Origin: Tepidamorphaceae bacterium
Lineage (GTDB): Bacteria > Pseudomonadota > Alphaproteobacteria > Rhizobiales > JAKSCL01
Assembly (NCBI GenBank): GCA_028289445.1
Contig: JANQPO010000017.1
Coordinates: 543,537-607,536, forward strand
Direction: 5' to 3'
Length of the DNA: 64,000 nucleotides
Below are positions 43,501 to 53,729 of the stretch, one piece after another (the first letter of the stretch is position 1; each line of letters opens with the position of its first letter). The position numbers and the translations under genes are program-made. The notes under the pieces were generated by a model. That model ran no database searches. It was not told where the DNA came from and saw only the letters and a program-made list of their open reading frames with translations.

Positions 43501-46149
43501 CAGGCGTGCCGCCTGGGTCGCCAGCGTTGAATCGAGATTGCTGCGTTCTTTCTCAAGCGCGGAGCCGATCGATTCCGCACCAAAGCGCAAAGCCTCGCCG
43601 AGCGTATGGGCCCGATCGCGCAATGTCTCGTCCATCGCGTCGGTGCCTTGGCCCAAAATCGTCGCTGCATCGGACACATGCTGACGCATGACCGTGTCGA
43701 GTTGCTCGGCACGCTGGCCGAGTTCGCTCTCGATCGATCCAAGGCGCGTGGTAACGGCGGTCTCGATCCGCGCGGCGCCACGATCGACGGCGCTTTCCAT
43801 CGAACTTGCATAGCTTTGCAGCCGCTGGTCGACCTGATCGATCTTCGAGCCAACGCCGCCGTCGATGATCTCGCGATGGGCATCGAACACGGCGGTGAGG
43901 CGCTCGGAATATGCACCGAGCGTGCCGTCGAGCGTATCGACATGCTGCCCGGTGGTTTGCGTCACGGCATTGGCGTGGGCGGCGAGTGCATCGGTCATCT
44001 GCTCGCCGAACGTGTTCAGATTGGCGGCCATGTGGGCCAGATGGCTATCAGCGGCCTCAGATAGGCCGGAGGTCTGGGTGACCATGGTGGTTTCGATGCG
44101 ACCGGCGTAGCTGTCGAGCGTCTTGCTGATCTCAGCCAGGCGACCGCTAACGTTCTCATCGATGCTGACGGAATAGCCGCCCAGCGTCTCATCGACGAGA
44201 AGCGTATGGCGATCGACCATGTCGGTGATGGTGGACACGCGCTGGTCAAGCGACTCGCGGATGGTCGTCTCGCTCCGCATCAAGCCGTCGAGGAGCGTTG
44301 ACGACTGGGTTTCGATGCCGTCGACAAGAGCCGATGCCTTTTCGGTCAGTTCGGATGCAAACGACGCACCGCGCACCGAAATCACGTTGTCGATGCGATC
44401 GGCCTGGTCGGCGAGCGTGTCGGCGATCGATTGACCGCGATCGAGGACGACGTCGTTCAAGCGGTCGGCGGTGGTTTCGAGCGCCTCGGAAATCTTGCCG
44501 CCGCCCAGCGCCATGGCGCGGGCGACATCGGCGCTGGCCGAGATCAGTTGCTCGGTGTATTCGCGGCCCTTTTCCGACATCGTCTTGGCAACTTCGGCAC
44601 CCGTCTCCGTCATCATCGTATTGAGGTGAGTGCCTTGATTGAACAGGGTTTCCTCAACCGAGCTGGCCGTCGTTTGGAGCTGCTCGTTGATGCGCGTGGT
44701 CTCGTTCGCCAGGCGCTCGGTGATCTTGTGGCTGGTCTCCTCGAGCGTGCCGGTGACATTGCCGCCCTGGGTGACGAGGACCTTCTCGAAACCGGACGCG
44801 GATTCCCTCAGCCGATCGGACAGGTTGTTGGTTTCCGTCGCGATCCGCTCGGACATGAATTCGGCCGTCGATTCCAGCGAGTCCTTGATCGACTGACCGC
44901 GATCGACAAGCGTCGTTTCGATGGTCGAGGCGGAATCGGTCAGTGTCTGGTAGAGCGAATTGGTTTCGGTTGAGACGCGCGACGCCACGGCGTCGGCAGT
45001 GGCTTGAATTGTCGACGTAATTTCGGAGCCCTGCGTGGACAACGTCGAGATAATATCGCCGCCCTGACGACCGAGGGTGCTGACCATGTCCTCGCCGGTG
45101 GCATTGAATTTCTCGGTAATCTCGGCGCCGGCATCGGCAAGGCGCACGACGATCCCGGACCCGCGGGCATCCAGGGTTTCCAGGATCGTGTCGCCTGTCG
45201 ACGCGATCGCGGCCGCGACCTGTTCGCCCTTGTCGAGAAGGGTCGAGGACAGGATAGCGCTGGTTTCCTCGACACCGACGGTCAGTCGGTCGGAGAGGGT
45301 GGCGAGATCCTGGCGCAGGTCTTCCTGGGCGACGGTGATGGACGCGCGGACGCGTTCGGCGTTGTTGAGGATCGCTTCGCGTTCGCTGACAAGCTGTTCC
45401 ACCAGGCTGCGAATACGCAGTTCGTTGTCGTGATAGGAGCGCTCCAGCGACGCGACTTCGGAGTGGACCAGGGCTTCGAGTTCGCCCGCCCTGGCAAGCG
45501 CCCGCTCGATGCCGTCGCTCATGCCCACCACTTCGCGCCGCACGGCTTGACCGATCGTGATGACCGATTCGACGCCCACCGTTTCAGGCTCGGCGAGCCG
45601 CAGCGCTACTTCGCCCATGGTGCGCGAAATCATGCGCATTTCCATCGACCGATAAACCAGGAAGGCCATGACCAGCACGAAGAAAACCGGCACGACGGTC
45701 ATGACGAGCAGGGAGACCAATTCCGGCCGCTGGGATAGCAAATCCGGGCGCCAGAGCGCTGAAACGGCTTCGCCGTAAAGCTCGCGGCCATAGGCGTAGC
45801 ACAGGCCGATCCAGATAACCGACAGGAGCCCGGCGATCCAGAACGGCAGGCTCGACGGCCGCTGGTTGAGCCGGCTCATCAACCCGGCAACCGCCGGGCG
45901 ATCGTCGTTGGCCGGACGCTGAATCGGCGCCGGATCGTTGTCCGCGCGCTCGGCCAGCCGTGCTTCCTTGTCGATGTTTTGCACGGCACGCTCGATCTTG
46001 CGGCCGAGCTGCGCTTCGCGCTCAGCGTCGACGGACCCTTCGGCCTCGTCAGCCGCCGAGCCGTAAAGATCTGAGCTTAGCGCTTCCTCGACGGCTGCCA
46101 AGCCAGCTTCCGCTGCCGTTTTCCCCGTCGTGCCGCCTTTTTTCGCCAT
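40579..46149 (-). CDS. Growth-pole-ring (GPR/RgsE)-like giant coiled-rod protein
   Basis: An 1856-residue protein. Residues 1-100 are a charged cytoplasmic head; two membrane helices follow (101-121 and 144-166); then a helical rod. Residues 259-1380 are about 102 consecutive 11-residue units without a break in phase, with Leu/Ile at position 2 and Ile/Leu/Val at position 9 and a small residue at 6. Residues about 1381-1640 are ordinary coiled-coil, about 1650-1740 a Pro/Ala/Glu linker, and 1757-1856 a small conserved C-terminal domain (DPADLWVRYRNGDLGAFSHRIY). This is the plan of GPR (Agrobacterium) and RgsE (Sinorhizobium), apolipoprotein-like proteins that form a ring at the growing pole. 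Homology is judged from architecture. Confidence 0.82.
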   Translation of the reverse strand: MAKKGGTTGKTAAEAGLAAVEEALSSDLYGSAADEAEGSVDAEREAQLGRKIERAVQNIDKEARLAERADNDPAPIQRPANDDRPAVAGLMSRLNQRPSSLPFWIAGLLSVIWIGLCYAYGRELYGEAVSALWRPDLLSQRPELVSLLVMTVVPVFFVLVMAFLVYRSMEMRMISRTMGEVALRLAEPETVGVESVITIGQAVRREVVGMSDGIERALARAGELEALVHSEVASLERSYHDNELRIRSLVEQLVSEREAILNNAERVRASITVAQEDLRQDLATLSDRLTVGVEETSAILSSTLLDKGEQVAAAIASTGDTILETLDARGSGIVVRLADAGAEITEKFNATGEDMVSTLGRQGGDIISTLSTQGSEITSTIQATADAVASRVSTETNSLYQTLTDSASTIETTLVDRGQSIKDSLESTAEFMSERIATETNNLSDRLRESASGFEKVLVTQGGNVTGTLEETSHKITERLANETTRINEQLQTTASSVEETLFNQGTHLNTMMTETGAEVAKTMSEKGREYTEQLISASADVARAMALGGGKISEALETTADRLNDVVLDRGQSIADTLADQADRIDNVISVRGASFASELTEKASALVDGIETQSSTLLDGLMRSETTIRESLDQRVSTITDMVDRHTLLVDETLGGYSVSIDENVSGRLAEISKTLDSYAGRIETTMVTQTSGLSEAADSHLAHMAANLNTFGEQMTDALAAHANAVTQTTGQHVDTLDGTLGAYSERLTAVFDAHREIIDGGVGSKIDQVDQRLQSYASSMESAVDRGAARIETAVTTRLGSIESELGQRAEQLDTVMRQHVSDAATILGQGTDAMDETLRDRAHTLGEALRFGAESIGSALEKERSNLDSTLATQAARLSETVVERTEGVASLIDERTSRVNDTLAARAAELNRSLQIRAAEINDTWQTQAREIDQALSLRAETVSAAWEAQATQIDHALSSRTSELRDSWIDQAAQLEMSLNDRTETLREVLQSRSWQIDEALASQTEKLNETIARRASELSGSLSSRTEQISATLDGHAQSVEAALSQRASEISQAWEVSASAIQDSLSSSIGRVGEAVSTKAMEIDSALAERAEELGRIWADRAGQIDATLGEKADGIAATLDERARSIDDNLGRRADEIRDTLDTRVGQIATSLGERGRQISEILAERVRDIAETMATGTETTVTQIDGQRQALDDLFSRKREEMDDTLAGKLDSLSDTLSERTREATEHITQHIANVSDTLLSRSENINETIGSRSAELAAMLDEKGNRVVEALEKQSASATEILINAGENQSKSMEIRSQELGRQLERYATDFEVRLRASGDLLTDAIETRAKTAVNDLASTNEELSSTVASILEKLGNTNGALREVLDHASTNLDQVENALSRDVDSLRQTVDEVASKSQLSADTVNDQVRALQTISNQVLGEVQSTVTQLGEQSSRLADSVGSLQGAGGDIETTLSVRQTALETLTNALIDRASDIERMMNGMTQSVEDSLSTSEQRIAAINSELERTATTSSQSISENFERMREIAVEESGRTVQTMQNTTQSVVADVTSALQNTTEGFNTTLDQLRDVTSNIARELESTRGELHRGLTQLPEEARESASAMRRAVAEQIRALNELSTIVAAHGGGTDVARPSVPVQTLTASAQPARPSQPTREPAPPAQVSREPEPVEPAPERKRDPEPAAPAARATNGGGNRGGRWSMSDLLARASIDDDEEEELPKTYDPQGGTAEGPRGALNSLVQDIAGAIAEPDPADLWVRYRNGDLGAFSHRIYTEDGRHTFDALRQRYHEDSNFRREVDDYVDSFEALLDQVARNDRDNVLSRTYVGSDTGKVYLMLAHVSGRFG
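42010..45375 (-). repeat. About 102 tandem 11-residue (33-bp) hendecad repeats
   Basis: Residues 259-1380 of the GPR-like protein. Splitting the translation into 11-mers gives a constant pattern [TAS]-L-x2-[RTQ]-[AG]-x2-[IL]-x-[DE] throughout, with no insertion or deletion. Typical units: TLDERARSIDD, ALAERAEELGR, TLGEKADGIAA. The 4-3-4 spacing of hydrophobic positions is a hendecad, which gives straight or slightly right-handed coiled rods and resembles the 11-mers of apolipoproteins. Confidence 0.92.
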
Positions 46150-46568
46150 TCCTGTGCCTCACGTCCGTACTGCATACTCATCGGGCGCCAGATTGTCGTT
46201 GCAACCGGTCGTCAACAGTGCCGCTCGGTTTGCGAATTTTCGTCCTTTGAACATTCAAAGGATCCGCCGTGCTCCTTGATTGCGGGATCCGGCAGAATGT
46301 TGCCCCCTTAGTGCCGTGTGGCCTCTCCCGCCGCAGGGACTGCCACACCGACAATCTTAGAGGCTTTCGATCCAAAAGAGAACCGCCATAAACGCCTATG
46401 TTAACATTAAGTTAATGCGCCAGGGCTTGGGCGAAATCGATGCGTTCGCCAAGCCATATGAGACGCTTATGGCGCACCCTTAACCGGATTTTTCCGTTTG
46501 TTTGTCAGACTATCGAAAGCGTTTCCGGTTTGCAGTCAGCCGATCGGCGGAGTGGTGGAGGAGTACCC
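46150..46568. other. 419-bp divergent intergenic region
   Basis: Lies between the GPR-like gene (minus) and the Hpt gene (plus). No coding frame looks real; the frames that cross it lack family resemblance. It holds a TTAA-N7-TTAA box (46401-46415, listed separately), an inverted repeat CCTTTGAA/TTCAAAGG near 46243-46261, and the Hpt ribosome site GGAGGAG (46557-46563). Confidence 0.6.
46401..46415. promoter_or_regulatory. CtrA-type binding box
   Basis: TTAA (46401-46404), CATTAAG, TTAA (46412-46415): an exact fit to TTAA-N7-TTAA. It lies about 250 bases from the GPR-like start and 155 bases from the Hpt start, so either or both could be CtrA targets. Inferred. Confidence 0.6.
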
Positions 46569-46955
46569 ATGCGAAATCAAGTCGCCGACAAAGCTTGTCA
46601 CAGCACGCAGTTGCGCCCCGTTGATCTCGTTCATCTTTCCCGCCAAACACTAGGCAATCGGGCACTGGAACGCGAAGTGCTCGGTCTGTTCGCGACTCAG
46701 TCGGTCGCATGTGTGGACAAGCTTCGGGCCGCAGCGTGTCAGAATGATCGCTTGGTCGCCGCGCACACGCTGAAGGGGTCCGCCCAAGGCATTGGCGCCT
46801 GGAATGTCGTGAAAGCTGCAGAGGCGCTGGAGGCCGTCGAGCGTGAGCTGATCGACTTGCCGAGCGACGAAGAGGCCCAGGATCGGCTTGCCGGCCTGGT
46901 CGCCGAAGTCGCGACCGCGAACGCCTATATTTGCACGCTGTTGAGCGACGACTGA
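46569..46955 (+). CDS. Hpt-domain histidine phosphotransfer protein
   Basis: A 128-residue protein from the ATG at 46569, with GGAGGAG six bases before it; a longer frame from 46440 is not supported. It consists of one Hpt domain: FATQSVACVDKLRAA, then AAHTLKGSAQGIGAWNVVKAAEALE with the phospho-accepting His (H66). Hpt proteins relay phosphate between a sensor kinase receiver and a response regulator. No kinase gene is adjacent. Shares its upstream region and CtrA-type box with the GPR-like gene. Confidence 0.9.
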   Translation: MRNQVADKACHSTQLRPVDLVHLSRQTLGNRALEREVLGLFATQSVACVDKLRAAACQNDRLVAAHTLKGSAQGIGAWNVVKAAEALEAVERELIDLPSDEEAQDRLAGLVAEVATANAYICTLLSDD

Positions 46956-47100
46956 CTGCCATCGCCGCAATGTGATTCGGCGGGACGCGTCAAACCGTCC
47001 TGCCACTGGCGTCTCATCCTGTTTTCGCTTATAGGCCACCCCAAGTGACCTCAATCCGCAATGCCGCTTGCCGGCATTGCCCTGCCTTGCGAGCGAGTAG

Positions 47101-47430
<330 letters not shown>

Positions 47431-47472
47431 GGCCAAATCTGAAAATCCGAATAATCGATAGAATCGATTTGA

Positions 47473-49144
<1,672 letters not shown>

Positions 49145-49254
49145 GGAACGGCCAGCCTTTCAAGCAAGAGGTCCTGACGTCAGCCTTGCACACCCACCGA
49201 GCAGAGGCCAGCACATTCGCCGATAGGATGAACTCGGGGCCGAATTGCCGCGTC

Positions 49255-50454
49255 TCATTCGGCCGGCTGCGTCTCCGGCCGCCGCCAGGCGACTTCGGTT
49301 CCAGGTTCCGGCACACGCGGAACCAGTCTGGCCAATACCAGGGAGCCCGTCGCTATTGCGGCACCCGATAAAAAGACGGCTGCCGGGCTGACGAGCCAGA
49401 TGAGGCCGAACAGGGCTGGAATGAAAACCGCGGCAATGTGGTTGATTGTGAACGCCACGCCAGCCGTCGGTCCGATATCGCCTGGATCGGCGATCTTCTG
49501 GAAATAGGTCTTCATTGCAATCGCCATGGCGAAAAACGCATGGTCGACGACGTAGAGAACGGCGGCGAAGAGCGCGTCTTCGACGAACGCATAGGCGGTG
49601 AAGACAACGATCAGGCCGATATACTCAAAGGTCAGCGCGCGCCGCTCGCCCCAGCGAGCGATCAATCGACCGATGATCGGTGAAAACAGAACGCCCATTA
49701 CACCGTTGACGAGAAAGAGCAGCGCCATCTTTTCGACGGTGTAGCCGAACTTTTCGATCATCATGAGGGCAGCAAAGACGATGAAGATCTGACGCCGCGC
49801 GCCGCTTAGGAACGTCAGCGCATAGTAGAGCCAATAGCGCTTGCGCAGCACCAGCGTCTTGCGCTGCGGCTCGCCCGCCTCGATCTGCGGGAAGATCAGC
49901 CAAAGCCCAGCGACGATGACCAGCGTCACGCAGCCGGCGACCGTGAACACAGTCGCGAACGAAAGATCGAGCGATTTCCATGTCAGGAAGACCATGGCGT
50001 AGGCAGCCAACTGCGCGCCTGCCGCGACTGCATAGATCTTTCCCATCGTGATCGGCGCCGTGGCCTTGGGCAACCACTGCAGCTGTAACGCCTGCGACAT
50101 CGTTTCGTAGTAGTGGAAGCCGATCGACATGATCAGCGTGGTGATGTAGAGGCCGATTACGCTCGGGAAGTACCCGGTTATCGCGACACCGACGCCCAGG
50201 AAGACCAGCGACACCAGGGCCAGCGTTTGCTGGCGCATCAAAAGGATGACGTAGATCGCCAGGAAAGCCAGAAAGCCTGGGATCTCGCGGATCGACTCCT
50301 GCAGGCCGATTTCCCGGCCCGTGAAACCGATATCTTCGACCGCGAAGTTTTTGACGAGCGTCCACCAAACCGCCCACGACAGTTGCATCGCAGCCGTGGT
50401 GATCATCAGGAAGAGCGCCGGGGTCCGCCAGTCGCGGACGGCTTGGTTGTCCAT
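49255..50454 (-). CDS. MFS transporter
   Basis: A 399-residue membrane protein with about twelve helices. N-terminal FLMITTAAMQLSWAVWWTLVKNFAVEDIGFTGREIGLQESIREIPGF; middle GARRQIFIVFAALMMIEKFGYTVEKMALLFLVNGVMGVLFSPIIGRLIARWGERRAL, which has the MFS loop motif G-R-x3-R-x-G. The substrate is not evident. It is followed by a 101-base gap to the start-side of the GNAT gene end. Confidence 0.88.
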   Translation of the reverse strand: MDNQAVRDWRTPALFLMITTAAMQLSWAVWWTLVKNFAVEDIGFTGREIGLQESIREIPGFLAFLAIYVILLMRQQTLALVSLVFLGVGVAITGYFPSVIGLYITTLIMSIGFHYYETMSQALQLQWLPKATAPITMGKIYAVAAGAQLAAYAMVFLTWKSLDLSFATVFTVAGCVTLVIVAGLWLIFPQIEAGEPQRKTLVLRKRYWLYYALTFLSGARRQIFIVFAALMMIEKFGYTVEKMALLFLVNGVMGVLFSPIIGRLIARWGERRALTFEYIGLIVVFTAYAFVEDALFAAVLYVVDHAFFAMAIAMKTYFQKIADPGDIGPTAGVAFTINHIAAVFIPALFGLIWLVSPAAVFLSGAAIATGSLVLARLVPRVPEPGTEVAWRRPETQPAE

Positions 50455-50555
50455 TGATGCCGTACGTCCGGATCGAGCCGGTCACGGGACAGACCGGAAC
50501 GCGTCTCCTACAGGTTTTTTCGCTTGCGCACCAGGAGGGTGCCGCGTGTCTCCTG

Positions 50556-51746
50556 TCAGGTCAGCTTCTCGATGAGCGTCGTCCTCAGGGTCTCGGGCAC
50601 ATGGTCATAAGCCCACTTCGCCAAGGGCCGCAGGCCACGGATATAGCCGTTGACATAGGCAAGGCCAGGCAGATCGAGTGGGACGGCATACTCGGCGACG
50701 CCGACACGGCTGCTGCTCCAGCTTTCCTTGTAGTCCGTGATCGGCGCGAAAAGGTCATAGTGTCTATGTCCGGCTTCGAAGACATGGCGGACCGTGTCTT
50801 CCATCTGCAGCTTGCCGACGCTCAATGTGTCGAAATCGGGATCGAAGGCACCCAAGAACGCGTAGACGGAGCCGTGGGAGACAAAAGAGCACTCGATGGC
50901 GACCGGGGTGTCACCGGCGCGCAGGACAAATGCCCGAAACCCACTATCGCGCTCTCGGTCCGCGGCCATGGCCCGAAAGGCGTCAAGCGCCGTTGGATTG
51001 GAAAACATGCGGCTGGATGTGTTGTGAGCGTTTAGCCAATCGAGCTTCCAGGCGATTGCGGTGTCGCAGGCCGCTGCAGCGGCGGGTCCAGGCTCAAGGA
51101 CGTCCAGCGCAACGGGCCCGACCGCCTCCAGCTTGCGTCGTTTGCTACGTCGGTGCTTGCGGGCGCGGTTAGATTGGGTCGCGAGGAAGTCGTCGAAGGC
51201 GGCGAAATCGCTAGTGTTCAGGATCGCGGCTTCTTCCGGAACGCCAATGGCATAGCGATCAAGGGCGATGAGCTGGCCAAGATTTGAATCGGCCCGCACC
51301 TTGCGCAGGCGAAAGCCGCTGACGTCCGTCCAGACATTGATCGATCGGGCAAGCGCCGCGCGTACGGACGGCAGGTCGACGCCTGGCGCCAGCAGGATAT
51401 CGCCGTACTGGCACAGGGGCTGGCCGATCCATTCGGCGAAGGTCACGAAGCCCCGCGCCTTCAAGCAGAGCGGAAAGACAACGATCAGGCGCCCGGTCTC
51501 GTCGCGCACTGTTGCGATGCGCGGGCGATAGCTGGATGCTTCGGCGAAGGCGAACGCCTCAAGCCAGTGCGCACACCAATCATAAGTCTGAAAAACGGTC
51601 GCGGTGCCACACGCCGCCTCAAGCGCTTTCCAGTCCGCCGCCAGCGCCGTGAAGCCGGCACGATCCGCCACGGTGGCCATTGTATAGGTCGCGGCCACGT
51701 CAACGGACGCGGGAGCGGCAACAAAATCCAGAAAGCGATTGGCCAT
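50556..51746 (-). CDS. GNAT-family acyltransferase (CelD/FemAB-like)
   Basis: About 396 residues from the ATG at 51746 (MANRFLDFV); the frame is open to 51887. It shows the double-GNAT arrangement of Acetyltransf_6/CelD-like proteins: WKALEAACGTATVFQTYDWCAHWLEAF, LIVVFPLCLKARGFVTFAEWIGQPLCQYGDILLAP, then HRRSKRRKLEAVGPV and GHRHYDLFAPITDYKESWSSSRV near the C-terminus. Members of this family are linked with polysaccharide acylation or peptidoglycan cross-bridges. The substrate is unknown. Confidence 0.85.
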   Translation of the reverse strand: MANRFLDFVAAPASVDVAATYTMATVADRAGFTALAADWKALEAACGTATVFQTYDWCAHWLEAFAFAEASSYRPRIATVRDETGRLIVVFPLCLKARGFVTFAEWIGQPLCQYGDILLAPGVDLPSVRAALARSINVWTDVSGFRLRKVRADSNLGQLIALDRYAIGVPEEAAILNTSDFAAFDDFLATQSNRARKHRRSKRRKLEAVGPVALDVLEPGPAAAAACDTAIAWKLDWLNAHNTSSRMFSNPTALDAFRAMAADRERDSGFRAFVLRAGDTPVAIECSFVSHGSVYAFLGAFDPDFDTLSVGKLQMEDTVRHVFEAGHRHYDLFAPITDYKESWSSSRVGVAEYAVPLDLPGLAYVNGYIRGLRPLAKWAYDHVPETLRTTLIEKLT

Positions 51747-51846
51747 GTCCGACTTTGATCCAGACGATGGAAGAGCCCGGCAATTTACACGGAGCCGATT
51801 AACCGATTGAAAAGGACTTTGGTTGCGAAGCCGTAAACCGACAGGA

Positions 51847-53022
51847 TTAACGCAGAAGCGCGCCGATCGCCCGATCAAGACCCTCAAGGGTGAGCGGATA
51901 CATGCGATCCTCGAACGCCTGGCGGATCATGTCGATCGACGGTGTCCAATGCCAGTGCTCCTCAGGGACCGGATTGAGCCAAACGCTGTGCGTCCACTGG
52001 TCGATGGCCCGTTGGAGCCAGACGGCGCCCGGTTCGCGGTTCATGTGCTCGACCGAGCCGCCGGGAACCGCGATTTCGTATGGGCTCATGGAGGCGTCGC
52101 CGACAAAGATCACCTTATAGTCGGAGGCATAGGTGTGAACGACGTCCCAGGTCGGAATGCGCTCTGTGTGCCGGCGCCGATTGTTATCCCAGACGGATTC
52201 ATAGAGACAGTTGTGAAAGTAGAAGAACTGAAGCGTCTTGAACTCGCTGCGGGCGGCTGAAAACAGTGCCTCGCATTGCCGCACGAAGTCGTCCATCGAT
52301 CCGCCGATGTCGAAGAAGATGAGCACCTTAATGGCGTTGTGCCGCTCAGGGCGCATGTGGATGTCGAGATAGCCGTTATGCGCGGTGCCCTTGACCGTCT
52401 CGTCCAGGTCGAGCTCTTCCGCCGCGCCGGTGCGGGCGAACTTTCGAAGCCGCCGCAGGGCCATTTTCATGTTTCGGGTGCCAAGCTCGACTGTGTCGTC
52501 CAGGTCGCGGAAATCGCGCCGGTCCCACACTTTGACAGCGCGGCGATGGCGGCTTTCCTCCTGACCGATCCTGATACCTTCGGGATTGTAGCCGTAGGCG
52601 CCGAAAGGCGACGTTCCGGCCGTGCCGATCCACTTTGAGCCACCCTGGTGCCGCCCCTCTTGTTCCTTAAGGCGCTGGCGCAGCGTCTCCATCAGCTTAT
52701 CCCAGCCGCCCAATGCCTCGATTTCGGCCTTTTCTTCTTCGGTCAGGAACCTTTCGGCGAGCTTTGTCAGCCATTCATCCGGGATGTCGGCTGCGAGCGA
52801 CTCTTCGGTTATCTCAAGGCCCTTGAAGACCGCGCCGAAAACACGGTCGAACTTGTCGAGATTGCGCTCGTCCTTCACCAGCGCGGTGCGGGCGAGCACA
52901 TAGAAATCGTCGACACGCTTGGATGCCAGATCGGCGTCCATGGCCTCCATGAGGCTCAGATACTCGCGCAGCGATACCGGAATACCGGCCGATTTCAACT
53001 CGGCGAAGAACGTGACGAACAT
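51847..53022 (-). CDS. VWA/CoxE-like domain protein
   Basis: A 391-residue protein of the CoxE/DUF58-VWA type: FFAELKSAGIPVSLREYLSLMEAM at the N-terminus, and a C-terminal VWA domain with MIDAS residues FFDIGGSMDD (about 235-244) and FVGDASMSPYE. These proteins team with MoxR AAA ATPases to assemble or activate metal enzymes. A matching MoxR gene lies 6.6 kb away at 59600-60445 on the same strand; usually the two are neighbours. Confidence 0.9.
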   Translation of the reverse strand: MFVTFFAELKSAGIPVSLREYLSLMEAMDADLASKRVDDFYVLARTALVKDERNLDKFDRVFGAVFKGLEITEESLAADIPDEWLTKLAERFLTEEEKAEIEALGGWDKLMETLRQRLKEQEGRHQGGSKWIGTAGTSPFGAYGYNPEGIRIGQEESRHRRAVKVWDRRDFRDLDDTVELGTRNMKMALRRLRKFARTGAAEELDLDETVKGTAHNGYLDIHMRPERHNAIKVLIFFDIGGSMDDFVRQCEALFSAARSEFKTLQFFYFHNCLYESVWDNNRRRHTERIPTWDVVHTYASDYKVIFVGDASMSPYEIAVPGGSVEHMNREPGAVWLQRAIDQWTHSVWLNPVPEEHWHWTPSIDMIRQAFEDRMYPLTLEGLDRAIGALLR

Positions 53023-53094
53023 GGAATGTCCACAATGCGATCAATCGCCGGCATTCTAAGACAAATGCCGGCGACCGTCATTTGCGGATATAGC

Positions 53095-53628
53095 TCAGTC
53101 GGCGAGGGCGCCTAGACGCGTGTTGCGGCGGGCCAGCACCAGGTCAATGACCTTGCGCTTCGCCTTGGTGCGCGGATTGAGAACGGAAATCTCCAACTCG
53201 ATCTGATCGTCGGACTGAAAGGCCAATGCCATTGCGCCGCGCGTCTTCCCCTGCCGTAGGTCGAGATCGATGGCGTCAGGCGCCGGCTTGCCCCGCATAT
53301 CGATGACGAATGTGTTGGTGCCGTCACGAAACTTGCCGACATATGACCTTGATTCCGGATCGTAGCGCAATGCCGCAGCCATGCGGCTCCAGATCGGACC
53401 GGACCAGCATTTGCCGAGAAGGTCGACTTGTGCGTCGACAGTCGCGGGACGGCCCTCGACCTTACATTTGAAGTCGAATGTCCATGTCTGTGTATAGGTC
53501 AGCCGTCCCTGGCCCTCCCAATTGCCGATCATGCTGTCCAACATGGCACGATCGGTGTCCGCCTGAGCCGGCGCGATGGCCAGGATCAGCGGGAGAAGCA
53601 GCGAGGTTATGAAGGACGCAGGACGCAT
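53095..53628 (-). CDS. Exported protein of unknown function
   Basis: About 177 residues from the ATG at 53628 (MRPASFITSLLLPLILAIAPAQA, a signal peptide); the frame is open to 53670. The mature part begins DRAMLDSMIGNWEGQGRL and has a beta-barrel-like pattern (TWTFDFKCKVEGRPATVDAQVDLLGKCWSG, two Cys), recalling small lipocalin-like domains. Function unknown. Confidence 0.75.
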   Translation of the reverse strand: MRPASFITSLLLPLILAIAPAQADTDRAMLDSMIGNWEGQGRLTYTQTWTFDFKCKVEGRPATVDAQVDLLGKCWSGPIWSRMAAALRYDPESRSYVGKFRDGTNTFVIDMRGKPAPDAIDLDLRQGKTRGAMALAFQSDDQIELEISVLNPRTKAKRKVIDLVLARRNTRLGALAD

Positions 53629-53729
53629 GAAACAGGACTCCGCAGCGAGACAGGTGCCGTTGCGGGACACCTTAGCGACGAAAACTTAACCAAAACTTCG
53701 CGCCGCGCGGTGCGGGCAGAATGGTTCGT

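Noticed and set aside
53083..53120. tRNA-like 5' half (GCGGATATAGCTCAGTCGGC)
   Set aside because: No matching acceptor 3' strand and no TTCGAAT-type T-arm follow; it also enters the end of a coding gene. Perhaps a chance match or an old remnant.
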